A stretch of 64,000 nt of DNA from contig JBCAML010000023.1 in NCBI GenBank assembly GCA_038503075.1, positions 558,001 to 622,000 of the forward strand. The letters are read 5' to 3'. This DNA is from Gyromitra esculenta (taxonomy: Eukaryota; Ascomycota; Pezizomycetes; Pezizales; Discinaceae). Each line of letters starts with the position of its first letter. The first letter of the stretch is position 1. Position numbers and translations under genes: made by a program. Under the pieces are notes generated by a model, which was given only the letters and a program-made list of their open reading frames with translations, was not told the origin of the DNA and made no database searches. Below, piece after piece: positions 22,727 to 34,492 of this stretch.

Positions 22727-25414
22727 AAGTGTGATAGATTTTCTTCAAATCACCAAATCTTTAACAGGATTTGTGCCTAGTTCAACTGTCGCATCCACAA
22801 AAGGAAAGTAAAAACAACAGATCTCATCAGCTGTGATCACAGCATATACTTGGGATAAGGAAGATGATTTTCTGAACGATAATCTACAAATTAAACGTGA
22901 AAATAACCCTCAGGCTGATGACGTCTTTTTGCTCTTTTCAAACCCTGTAATCTCAACACATACTACTATTACTTGATTTATCTCTGATATATTAATTAAG
23001 CTTGAGGACACTTTCTTGCTGTGTTTAAGTCAACTATAAACGGTACTCGGCCCCATTCTCAGGCTCTAAAAATGTGATCAACCGAAATAATGACACTCTA
23101 ACGATGGTTTACTCTTTCCGATTGAGGAGCTAAGAAATTGTCTTGTGCAAGTTTAATTGACACTTTTGTAGCTCTCAATAGCTCAAGTGTCTGGGCAAAA
23201 TTCAACAATGCGCCAGGTTTGGATAACTAGAGCGCTATCGTCAAAGAAGAGTCAGCAGGTGTTATGCCAGTGCCCAGAACTTGTGCCCAAATTAAATTGG
23301 GTGCAAAAATTGGAGAAATATCTGGTCTAGCGCCAGGTATTGCCCCTAATTATAAATTGGATTAAGGAGCAGGGCTGAAGATGAGAGAAGAACTTTTGGA
23401 GTTAGACTTGACATCTGATCCGAGTATTTAAATTTTCTTGTAAGTTTGTAATCGTGATTCTTTGCCTGTAGATATTTTATTCTAACTTTTTTTATAAGAT
23501 ATACTTTTTGCCAGGCTGGGTGGATTGGATAGCATTGGGTATTGTGGTCAAGGCCTGTATTTTCTTATATCCGTAGAATGATTGTTTCGTTCTTTAATTA
23601 CCCTACCTTCACCTTCACTTTGGTGGATGGACCGGGTTGCTCCCACCAAATGTTTTTTCTGCACTCTCATACAAATGACCCGCCGTACTTGTGCGTAGCT
23701 TTCCCTCAGATTCGGCTCTCTTGTATCTCCCACCCATCATCTGCTTCCTTCTCGATCTGTCTGTTTCATACTCCCACAAACTTTGCGGCTAATCATTGCA
23801 GCGCCCCCCGCTACACTCGCACGATTGCTCCTACTTCGCTCTTGCCAACCTCTATACGCTGGCTATTCTGAGACCTCCTCTAACAGTGCTGAATGCGCAC
23901 AAAGCCCAGAACTGCAAACAGATAGAAGAAACTCAGATGAACGTGGCGGTGGAGTTCTCTCCTAGAGAACCCTACTGATATTTGAACATCAACAATTTTA
24001 TCTATCAACACTCGTCCACAGACTTGCGTTACAGTTGCGCAGGCCACAAAAGCCAGTCACACCATTTCAAGCTTGTTTATCAAAATCATTCATTGAGTCT
24101 CTGCATCTTGCTACTAGCCAAAAAAGGTCTCTGATGGGGGTAAAGTGGGGACCAACCAACCCTACGTCGAAGGCTAAAACCCAGAGAACCAAACACAGAC
24201 GCCTCCAAATTGCAAACGATTGTGGAACGCGTCAGTCATGGAATAAACAGCAGCGACAAGCTGATTGTAGGCTGATGATGTTTGTGTTGTCAGTGGGGAA
24301 TGTTTGCCACAAGGTATACGCACTAACAAACATTGTTTTTTAAGCAAGTACATACAAAAAGGGATTCCTTCAAGACGCCATATTGATAATTCTACTGGAT
24401 CTCGCTTTGCTCATAAGCTACTTGCGTGCGCCATTCCGAGCGTTAAGGAGCTCTGTGTATGCAAGACCAGATCCCATAAGTCGATACATCACAGGCGGGT
24501 CAATCCCAGCCCGCACCTTATGCAGCTCCTGGATGCGGTCATCAATCTTTATGACCGTATTAAGGATCCATGGATGTTTCCCGGGTTAGGCCAAGGCAGT
24601 GGCTACAGGTAATACCTTGATATTACTCATTTTGGCTCCAGAATTAAGAATGAAGCATGGCTAGCAGCTGTGAGACTCCGCCTAGTACCCCAACCGCTGG
24701 AGTAAGGATTAGTATGCTTGTGGCTCCAGCGCTTGAAAATCCTTTAAATGTATGTTCTAGTCTGGGAATAAGACCTTATTGTAGCAATAGAAAGTTGCTA
24801 TTTTCTGACGAAATATTTCCAGCCACTAATCAAAGTAGTAAGTTTGCTCACGCAATAAGGCGAGGGAGACGGCTTTGTTTGGATGTCTTTCTTGATTAGG
24901 ACTATACAAATTGGTTAGGAACATGGTATATATCAAACGAACGATGGGTCCATGCTCTTAGATCCAGTCATTGCAAAATGTTTGGTTTTCAATCTGGGCA
25001 TCAGGGGCTGTCTCGTTAGAAGTATCACTGCTATCGGTAAGATTTCTTAGGAAAGAGATTATAAGCCAATCGTGAATGCTTGACAGAAACCTGACTTGTT
25101 GCGTCTTCCTTGTTTTCCGTACTATTTTTCTTAGCTATTTAGCCTCGGTTTCCACCCCGCTCACTAATCTCTCGTGATTGGTGAGGGTAGGGATCTTCCT
25201 CAATAGGTTATGTCAAGATCTGCATATCATCCATGGCAAGACACACTTATTTACATTCACATACGTATCTTTATAGAAATGTCGCTCTTCCCCCCAGCTA
25301 CCATTGCTGTAAGTTATTTGTGTCCGTAGGCTGCAGCTTCAGTTGTGCATTCCAGAAAAAGCCTCTCCGTCTGAACAACTCGGTCATGAAATAGGTGGTG
25401 CATTGGTTTACTAA
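22727..25414. other. Unassigned sequence
   Basis: There are several 60-110-codon frames on the plus strand (23542-23871, 24035-24343, 24304-24612, 24657-24899), none with a domain I recognise. The frame at 24657-24899 and its continuation (RRGRRLCLDVFLD) look faintly protein-like. No window repeat family is present. Confidence 0.3.
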
Positions 25415-26101
25415 CTAATTGTATTGTAGATGGTATATCGGGCAAGGCGAACGCCTTAAATTGATTCCCGCCCGAATCCTTGACCCGTGCGATTCGTCAA
25501 GGATAGCCATTAGAAAACTAGCATCCACCCAAAGCAAACAAAGTCGTTGTTCAATATCGATCATAAGATGAGAGTGAAGTAAAGTTCCCGCAACCCAAGA
25601 CACATTCTCTGTTGTCCGTATCAACGGATCCCCCCATGCAAGGACACTGATACCCAGGGAATCCAGTTTCAATTCCTCATCGATTACTCTGAGCGCAAGA
25701 TAGGTGTCCTTGCTCATCTCTCTAATCGTTTGCTCCGAAACTATGGTAATGGTTTCAAGAACCCTAATGAGAATGGATCTTTCGATGATATCTCTATCTC
25801 GTGGTAGCAAAGGACACATAATGGCTAGCTGGTCGATTTCTCGGCCATAATAGAGAATGGGGTCGATATTCTTGCTAAGGTTCAGGAGGTGTTCAGTGTG
25901 GAGAGCCTCACCAACAGTAGCGTAGGCTTCCCCTAGACCAGGCATCTCAGCAATCAATGTACGAGTAATTTCCTTCTGCGCGGAACGCTGAGGTACCCAT
26001 CCAACACCCAACATCGGGTACGGCAGCAAAGGGGCTCTAGGGATACCACGGATTCTGGAACCCTTCTCGCCGAGACCTTCTAGGGCTGGCTTCAAGCACA
26101 C
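25415..26101 (-). CDS. Uncharacterised protein-coding exon (partial)
   Basis: A 228-codon stop-free minus-strand frame, one of the longest in the window. It has no ATG at its 5' end; the frame opens from a stop at about 26116 through GAGACC-GTG. It is therefore probably an internal or 5'-truncated exon rather than a complete gene. The translation is leucine/isoleucine-rich with many acidic residues (AEMPGLGEAYATVGEALHT, then SEQTIREMSKDTYLALRVID, then LAWGDPLIRTTENVSWVAGT), consistent with a helical soluble protein. The last ~15 codons look non-coding, so a splice donor may precede the stop. I do not recognise the family and assign no function. Confidence 0.4.
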   Translation of the reverse strand: MCLKPALEGLGEKGSRIRGIPRAPLLPYPMLGVGWVPQRSAQKEITRTLIAEMPGLGEAYATVGEALHTEHLLNLSKNIDPILYYGREIDQLAIMCPLLPRDRDIIERSILIRVLETITIVSEQTIREMSKDTYLALRVIDEELKLDSLGISVLAWGDPLIRTTENVSWVAGTLLHSHLMIDIEQRLCLLWVDASFLMAILDESHGSRIRAGINLRRSPCPIYHLQYN

Positions 26102-29100
26102 GGTCTCTAAATCTTAACTGCGCTCTTTTAACATTCCCGTTCAAAATTGTCACCCAGTTGTTTCAGGCATATTGAGGACTGAGGTGGGCCCATTTCAGAA
26201 ATTCAAGGCTAGTCAGATCGGCTAGAGGGTGGCCTCATGGTGCACGCCGGAGATATCCGTCTTCATCATGGGTCGATCCTTGACAGTTGCCTTTCTTGCT
26301 AAACGCGGCTTCTCCGCCTCTGCTGTTGAGCGCAATTCCTCCGCCTAGGTTGCTCCACGGGCCTCGCCTCTTCTACCCCTGCTGCTGCCGCCTCTTCTGC
26401 CGCCTCTGCTTCTGCCACGCGAGTTGCTTCGTCTCTTGCTGTACTCACAGTGTTTTCAACGATCCGCTTGGGTCTGCCGTCATCAATATCTATGCGTCCA
26501 ATAACCTAGACAAACGGGAGTACTTTTAAGCAAACTATATCATCGCTATAATTACCTTAACTCCCAGGAATTGCTGCGCTCTGTGAGATTTGTTTGCAGC
26601 CAGATGCTAGCGCCGAACTGCCACATCAAGGGCCATGAATTTCGAATAAGTTCCCGAAGGCTGTGGAACTGAGGCTGATATGAACAAGCTCTTAGTTATT
26701 TTAGTCTCCTCCCGTACCCAGCTAAAGAGGTCCGCGACATCACATCGTTTCTCAGTCAATACCCCAGCGCTCGTCTGTTATCTCGAACGATTATGGCTAA
26801 TGCTTGGTAATCGAGTACACGGTACTCAGTTATAGGGACTTATAGACCCTAGCATTATCCCTAGCTAAGGGCTTGGCAGATTGGATCGTGTCTTGTCTAT
26901 CTATCACTTCGCCCGGACTCATTCCGAATAGCTATCTTGCTGGCTCGGGAGGGGCTGACGCAGTCCGCGTTAGTTATCCTTGATAGTTCGGCGTTGCTCA
27001 TGTCATTCCGACTTGCCATCTGTACTTGTATTTCGAAAGGTATTTCGGGGGCTGCCTTGCGGCAAGGGCACGACTCTGCTTGCTTTGCGCGATCAGAAAA
27101 GTATGGGTATGAGAGGCTCGCAAGGCGGTGCATTTGGTGAGAGCGTCCAGATCATTGCCAGCCCTTGTATCGCACGCTGGTTTTCAGTTTCTAAAATCTC
27201 GTTGTGCTGGGTACGCTGTAAAAATATCATCAATGGTCTCATGCGTGACTTTTTGATTAGAAGCTAGCTGAAATTAGACAAAGCAAAGCTCTAGCCTTTC
27301 CCCGAGGAAGATTCTTTTGAGTTGAGAAACCAAGAGTTTACAATCCATGCCCTTCTCACTCACTCAGCCCATCTTGGTGATGTATTCTATGAGTTGGAAA
27401 CCTTTTGGTGGCATTTTAGGTATAAGTCTTCTTATGTGAGGAAATTTATTGCGAAAATGTTGGGTCCGAGAATTGAACCCATACTATTAAACTATCCGAA
27501 TACTTTTTATATTTCAACTAAGCTGGCACTTTATGTAAGTTTATATCATTTAGGGCTATCTGGAAGAAGAAAAGCTACACTTCCGGGCAAGTTTTCAACC
27601 TCACCATTTCTCCACGCTCTTATCTACAATATTATCGATGTCTTTCACCAACCGCACTTATCATGATACATTTATCGACACTTGTACAGTAAATTGCTGA
27701 TGACAAACCAAATAGCTATTGATTAAACTAGGGGACGGTGAATCAAAAATGATGGAAATGATGGAAAGTCATGCATGTCAAATAAAGTCCAATAACTTTA
27801 TGCAGTTACGCCATATGGAGTTATCACTTCAACCCGCTGGCATTCGTGCTAATTGGATAGGAGAGTACCAGAACTTCCCAGACAGCACTGTGCAAGTAAG
27901 ATCAACACTTCCTGTCATCCAAAGTACACCGCAAGACCTGAGTAGAGATCAGCACGCTCAAGCGCCCTACAGGCGCGACATCGTAGGAGTTTCACCATAA
28001 GCTGTTCAAACATGCCCCGCGATAACGGAAACCATGACGAAGGGCAACCCAATAAAGTCTCTTTCAGCGAGCATGATTTTACACCACAAAAGCTAATCTT
28101 TCAATCAATATTAGTCAACTATAGGGTAACGTATTGAGAGCCCACAGCGAAATGATTATTATATTTCTAACTAATAGTAAAATTCAGGCTTGTGGTTATC
28201 GAAAGATAAAGAATAGCACGTACTGTATATTGCCCCTGGTGTATGTAAAATACCTAATATGTTATTTGAGGAAAGAAAAGTGGCATAACGAATCAATATC
28301 CATGCTTAAATTGCAAAGGAATGTTTCTCCATGGCAGTTGAGGATGCAATGTTCATGGTGATTGCGCGGACAACTACAACATATGTATTATATATACGCG
28401 CACGATTACTATCTACGAAGAGAGGAGCAAAGCTAACGACAGAACACACTCGCCAAAAGCAGCCTTTCTTTCCCTTACCACTCCTTACGTGTTTCTGGAT
28501 CTCGCTCTGAGCATATAAGGACCATTCCCCTTATCTTAGTTGTGAAGATAGAGCTTCTAGGCTTCCAGACCCATATACCTCGCGATCGGTAGCTGCGCTT
28601 GGTCGGTTGGCCGGAGAAAATACGCGTTCAGCGCATTCAATTTGCCCTCTACGCTCAGCCCGACGCAGACCCCCACTAGTCCGTCGTGGTACCCCATGAT
28701 TTTCGTCTACTGCTTGCGATATATTGCCAATTCTCACAGTTGGTCAGACATACCTCAGCCGAATTGCGCAGCAGGTAGTTTGGAGTCCCTAACTCCAAGA
28801 CAATGCACTGGAGTTGTTTGAGAGTAACTATTCTAGAAACATAAATATCCTAAATTCATAATGTTGAGAATTCGCGACTGTACCCTGTTTTCTAATAGAT
28901 GGATGCACACACAATAGCACGATATCTGGCCAAAGCTATTCTAGTAGGCTATAGGGAGTTCTCGGGGTCTGCAAACGGTACTTTTCCTGCAGCATGTAGA
29001 ATAGTAGCTAGCTATAGATTAGTAGGCATTTATTTATTTATTAAAGGATCCGTTTGTTTTTAACTGACTCTCCTCGGGTGCTTTTTCTGGCCTACTCTAG

Positions 29101-29929
29101 GGATTCCCCTTGTTTTCTAAACTTGTTGCCTGACGCGAGTACATCGCTTTGCTGATTGGATCTCTCTGCCCCAAGCCCAAGGAAACCCGCCTTGTAGTAG
29201 TAGTCAATTGAAGGCCACAAAAGCGCACCGCTCATATGCATCGACCTAGCAAAAATTATTGCCACCATAAGTGCGGTCTTGTTCACCCTCTCAATTGATC
29301 GCGACCGCTGGAGGATCGAGGCTATAATTTCTACGGACGCTAGTTACATAAAGTTGTTAAACTTTATTTAGAATCTCATAACTCCTTGCCCCTTTGGTCT
29401 CCTGTTTTCTAGCTCGATCGACAGCTTTACAGTTTACTAAATTTAATAATTGACTTTACAATGAAATTACTTTGCGAACGCGGATATACATACTGCTATT
29501 GTGCCATCCATATTCAAAGGCATGGGCAATTCCTTCTTTAGCTATATTAAAATATCTAACTTATCTATTTTTATTTTTATTTTTCGTTGGGATCGAAAAA
29601 GGGGTGATATGCTTATCAAAGTCATAGAAAGTCACTCGATTTCGGACCTAGGCCAATATTAGAATGGTAGGAATAAATAGGGCCGATTGCCTAGTTTTTT
29701 ACAGGGCGACAGCACGCTTCCATCTATATATCTATAGCGTAGCTTTTCCAGGACCCCGAGTGTCCGTATACTCGGAGATCATACTTCTAACCAACCCCCG
29801 ACCTCCAAAATTATTCCACAAAGACCCCGTATTAGAAAGCTTCTCTAATAGTCAAGCACTTTACTTCATCCCGGCCCAGTTTCCAAGACGGTATCTTTGC
29901 TTACGCTTGATGGTTGCTGGATCACGCTC
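26102..29929. other. Unassigned sequence
   Basis: No repeat family of the window and no recognised protein motif. Frames of 60-114 codons at 26980-27267, 27322-27666 and 27719-28000 lack supporting structure. Confidence 0.3.
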
Positions 29930-29988
29930 ACGGAATCCTCCGATAGATAGATAGATAGATTTTTCATACACGCAACGGAATCCTCCGA
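29930..29988 (-). mobile_element. 31-bp retroposon tail insertion, copy T-c
   Basis: ACGGAATCCTCCGA at 29930-29943 is repeated perfectly at 29975-29988. The 31 bases between read, on the minus strand, TGCGTGTATGAAAAATC followed by ATCT repeats. This is the last part of the module shared with 2125-2214 and 52923-52985. Confidence 0.87.
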
Positions 29989-30210
29989 CCATCCTACGGT
30001 TATGACTATATAATTCGACTCAATCCTCAGATATTGGCACATTTCAGTCCCTTGGCTGACGTTCCTGAAATCTCTTTGCTAAGCATGACGGTGGCTTACA
30101 CGAGTAGCACCATAGCAGCCAAAATAACTTTGTCGAAGAATTCCAATTACCCTGTTCAAGAGCCGTCCCGTGAAACACTAAATTTATAGGAGTTGAGTCA
30201 GGTGCTGATA

Positions 30211-30428
30211 GAGCGATAGTCGTTTAACGAGGCGACAACGGCAATGATACACTCCAGCAATGTGAGCAATTTCTCCGTTTTCACAAAAGAGCTTAGCACT
30301 ATACTTCAAGATAAAAATATCTCTTATGTACATAACCATACCCACCTGCCAATTTCCATATTCAAACCCCATTTCCTACAAGGCCAGGTTGGTTTTGTTG
30401 CTGTCGCTTCATTACACGGCGATCGCTG
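30211..30428. mobile_element. MITE R, copy 1
   Basis: A 218-bp element with TA on both sides (30209-30210, 30429-30430). Long imperfect terminal inverted repeats read GAGCGATAGTCGTTTAACG / AGGCGACAACGGCAATG on the left and, complemented, CAGCGATCGCCGTGTAATGA / AGCGACAGCAAC on the right. Related copies are at 52681-52918 and 56727-56949. It is non-coding; the frame at 30244-30510 lies over it by chance. Confidence 0.78.
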
Positions 30429-31386
30429 TACAAGAAACCTTTTGATAGCTCTATCGCATCCATATCCCTGGTCTCAAACTAAACTACGAGGCTCTAGCTT
30501 AGTCATATAGGTGCACAACAGTGTCCCGGAATTGACCATAATAGAGCCTATGTAGACCACGCATAGAGGTCTAGGAGCCCCAATAACACTCCAAACGTTG
30601 ACCTATGCTCTACAGTGCGAGTAGGTGCATCAGTAAATGCATCAAAATCACTGCAAAATATTTGGGTGGGAGAGGCATCAGTAAAGGCATCAGCAACTAC
30701 ATCATCTTAACACGGTTAAGTACTTGCGTGGTAAATAAATCAGTAAAAGCATCAGTAGATGTACAGTTAGGGAAATTTGATACTTTTCCATCCCATTTCC
30801 AATCATTCCCAGCCATTTCCTCAACTTATTTTTCTGGGGAATCCTAGGATGCCTTTCTATCCCATTTACACGCACTATTGATGCTAAATTTGCAACTACC
30901 CATCCGTGCCTGTTGCTAGTGGTTTCATCAATGTCTTTACCAATGTCTTTATGATGCCTTCTCCCGCTGCCTATACCAATGCTTTCTCCCGATGCACTCA
31001 TCAGCGTGTTCATGGCGCTTCTTACTGATGCTTTTACAAGCGTCATATTCTAATATCTTTGCAGCCGTTTGCACCCTATTTCCGTATCCATTTTCCCGTC
31101 TATTTTCCATATCCATAGTCATTCCCCTCCCATATTGATACTGTCTCGGTTCCAGGGAGATCAGATCCAGCAGCTATAGTCCAGTCATCCAGCACGGTCC
31201 ATTTTCTCCAGGAATAAAAATCCCAGATTTTATCTAAAAAAAGGTCTATATCAAATCAGTCTCGTCCTAGTCCTGTGGAAGGAGGATCTAGAAATCAATT
31301 GAAATCAATATAATCATATAAAGTCAAGGGCGGATTAGAGAAGCAAACATTAATAGAGCACTATTCAAGGGTTTAGTATTATTAGT

Positions 31387-31464
31387 TATAATAGATTCGC
31401 ATCACCATAACCCAAGGGCTGGATGCGTAAATGAAATTTACTTACCTTACTATAACAGATTCGC
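31387..31464 (+). mobile_element. 50-bp retroposon tail insertion, copy T-d
   Basis: TATAATAGATTCGC (31387-31400) and TATAACAGATTCGC (31451-31464) flank 50 bases. The insert reads ATCACCATAACCCAAGGGC, then TGGATGCGTAAATGAAATT, then a degraded TTAC tail. Orientation is plus, opposite to copies T-a to T-c. Confidence 0.87.
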
Positions 31465-31919
31465 GCACAAGCACATTGTTTTAATCAAATATCATCCATT
31501 GCATTTTCAATCTCCCTGAAGGCTTCTCGTCAGCCTCTTTTAATTCATAATTAATATACGCTATGAATATTATCGACAATAAACTTACTTTTTCAACCCT
31601 TAATTCTTCATATGGAATCGCTCCCGGTCGATCTGAGTGACAATTGTTCAATTGATATTGGTCAAAAATGCTCCGATGTCGTGCAAGGGATAGATGCGAT
31701 GTTCACTTGCATCAATGTTTTCCTTCGTGTGAAAAAAACACTACTATTGGACCAAAACGAATAGTCTATAGACGGATTTCATCGATGCTTGGTTGCGTAA
31801 TCTTAGTCCTTAGTTGGATAAACACTCATTATGGCACTTCCGTAGCACAAGCTCCTTCCCCGAAATTTTTAAAACCTCTCGTGGACCGCATAAAGTCTTC
31901 CATATAGACGATTAGCAGG
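31465..31919. other. Unassigned sequence
   Basis: A plus frame at 31668-31907 (79 codons) has no family signature. Nothing else is seen. Confidence 0.3.
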
Positions 31920-32157
31920 AAGCGTGTTGAATATAATGATTATTCGTGATGCTCAGTAGACCGGTAAAGTAGTAAAGAGAAAACAGAATAGAAGAACGGG
32001 GGAAAGCCCCCATATATATACTCCCTATGGAGTCATATATAAACAGGTTTATGGGGGCTCTTTGGGCGCCGAATAGATCGGCCCGAGCAACCCCCATTAG
32101 TAGCGATGACATGCCACTAGGAAGCCTATAGATATATTCCATATATCCAACAAAGCG
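31920..32157 (-). mobile_element. Solo LTR, family U, copy 1
   Basis: A 228-bp LTR at 31925-32152 runs TGTTGAATATAATG to ATATATCCAACA, flanked by the perfect 5-bp duplication AAGCG (31920-31924, 32153-32157). TGTTG..CAACA ends are typical of Copia-type LTRs. The central palindromic CCCCCATATATATACTCC and CATATATAAAC motifs may include a promoter TATA box. Confidence 0.88.
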
Positions 32158-34085
32158 GGGATGATGATTACGAGTGATATTTCATGATCTCTTTGATCGG
32201 CTGATGCAGAGATGCTTCCTCATATAGCCAAGCAATAGAGCGAGGGGGAACCAGAAGATATATAGCCCACGATAGACGGGTTATGAATCTTAGTTCATCT
32301 TTTCCAGCAGATAACATCAACGACGTCAGTAATCAGACACTTCGTCCGCAGGGAAACACATCACCACAGTAAATCAGGCGTAGTGGAGAATTGTTCTGTA
32401 ATGGGGCGAGGGACTTCAACGGAGATGAAGTGGAGTTAAAAGGATGGTGGTACTCGGGCGAGGTAAGAAGTTCGAGAAGGTAAGACCTTAAGAGGGATCC
32501 TGCGGCGAATAGGAAACGTAAAATTCATGACATTAAATTCTTTTGGCCAATCGCGCCTCCTCCAGGATACCCCTTATTTTTCCAAACTTCACCCCTAACC
32601 CGAGTATCGCTAAGTCATGTGGCGGTAGCGAGTTTTGGTGGGTGGCAATAGCTAGAGCCATTCCTTGATGTGTGAATTCACCCTATTTTCTGGTTCATAC
32701 CCCGAAAAACCGGAATATAGATGCGGCGATAATCAGGCAAAAATATTTACTGTTGTAGGAAGAGAAATGAATTCCTAGCATTACAGAAACGCGGTTTGTG
32801 TATGTGGCCGTCGGGGTTTTGTATGATACACAAATTAGCAGATAACTGGAGATAGGGCGCGCATTGCCGCTTTGTCGAACTGTCAAGTTGTTAGCACTCG
32901 AGTCCCAAGACATGAGAAAATTATTCTCATCGATGGTGGAAAGAAGAGCTATTAAGGGGGTATATACACCCACTATCAGACCTTGTCTAAGCAAGTATCA
33001 ATCGTCTAAGTTTTCTCGTGTCCTATAAACGTAGTTATTCTCCGCATATCATGTTTAGAGCCGTGGATCCAGACCGATGTCTCTCACTGATATCCACCTC
33101 CGAAGACGCACCCAGGTTATCAGTATTAGGAGGTTTCTCCATCATTGTTGTTGCAGTATTATGACGTCCGTTGCCATAAAACTCATATATGGATGAAAGC
33201 TGATGGTATTCGGGAGACATTTTTTTGTTAAATCATCGTTTCGTTGTTTCTATTAGGTATAAGAATACCACATATAACAGAAGTTATGGATTCAACAAAA
33301 CCTTACTCCCCAAACCCTCCGATCAAAAAAACAGAATAAGAGAAAAGAAAAACCGTAAGCCCAGTTGTAACAAGTACTGATGGTATATGGGACCGTTGGG
33401 CGAAGGACAGGGTAATTGATGAAATACTACCGGTAGCCTGAGTAGTGGTCTGGCGGCGCATCAATCACTCAAGGAGTGTTCGGCGGAGGAGCACACTAAG
33501 TGGAGGTGATGAGGGATGTAACGGAAACTGCAACGGAAGGGAAAATCCCAGCCTGTATGAAAGGATAGACAGGATGACGAGGCCCTCGAGTATTATAAAA
33601 CTAAAGTTAAGGGGTGAGGAATATCGTGGCGGACGTGAAGCCAAAAAAGGCGCCACGAGAAGTATCACAAAGCGGATGCGAAGCCTAAGTACCTAAGACT
33701 TTAGGCCCTATGCCACCCCGCTGCAACGTAAAAGGAGGAATTATAGTTTCAGTATGAAGCGTACAGGAGAAGAAGCATGGGTATTTGGGAGGTAGAGATT
33801 TTGGATGTATATTGAGAGCGATATAGCCCTACTATGTCGCAAATTAATTCACACCGTTGATCGAATATTACTACAATTTAGAGTTGGGGATGATCTTGCG
33901 ACTATTCACGTTTGGTTGCTATGGGCTCACGGTCCAAGCGCCAACTCTTAGAGCTAAAGCGTCTGTTTATCGCTAACAGGAGAGATCCGAAATGCTTCGG
34001 GTATGTTGAAGGTTTGTATTTCTCGTTGGCTATTATATGGGTAATAGAGGTTTATCATGCGAGAGCACTCGACTTCAACATGTAA
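32158..34085. other. Unassigned sequence upstream of the second U LTR
   Basis: Short frames on both strands (32695-32994, 33035-33220, 33445-33696). None has recognisable motifs. Confidence 0.3.
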
Positions 34086-34369
34086 CCAAATGTTGAACAT
34101 TGTGAATAGATACGTGATACCCAATTTCGACAAAAGTACAGAAGAGAGAAGAGAAGAGAAGAACGGGCATAGAGCTCCATATATATATTCCCTATGGAGT
34201 CATATATAAACAGGTTTATGGGGGCTCTTTGGGCTCTGAATAGATCGGCCCGAGAAACCCCCATTAGTAGGTGAGACTATTGATTGAACCGACATCGGTA
34301 TCTCAAAGAACGACGTGCCAATTAAATACTAGGAAGCCTATGGATATATACCATATATCCAACATCAAA
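34086..34369 (-). mobile_element. Solo LTR, family U, copy 2
   Basis: The LTR at 34091-34364 (274 bp) runs TGTTGAACATTGTG to ATATATCCAACA, with CCAAA on the left and TCAAA on the right (5-bp duplication, one mismatch). It shares GGAGTCATATATAAACAGG, TTTATGGGGGCTCTTTGGGC and AGATCGGCCCGAG with copy 1. It carries about 45 extra bases near its right end. It lies ~130 bp from the 3' end of the HNH gene. Confidence 0.84.
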
Positions 34370-34492
34370 CATGGGTCATAGAGGATCTTTCATTGGAGGG
34401 TTCATACAATCTAGCATTATTCTAAAGCCAACCAGTGGTGGTCTAGGAACGGGCAAGTCATTTGGTAATGCTTACATTCAATCTCCATATAT

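Noticed and set aside
31912..34264. Similar predicted peptides (GVxRADLFxAQRAPINLFIYD) at 31912-32142 and 34055-34264
   Set aside because: Both lie within solo LTRs of family U with 5-bp target duplications. The similarity is that of the LTR DNA, not of a gene.
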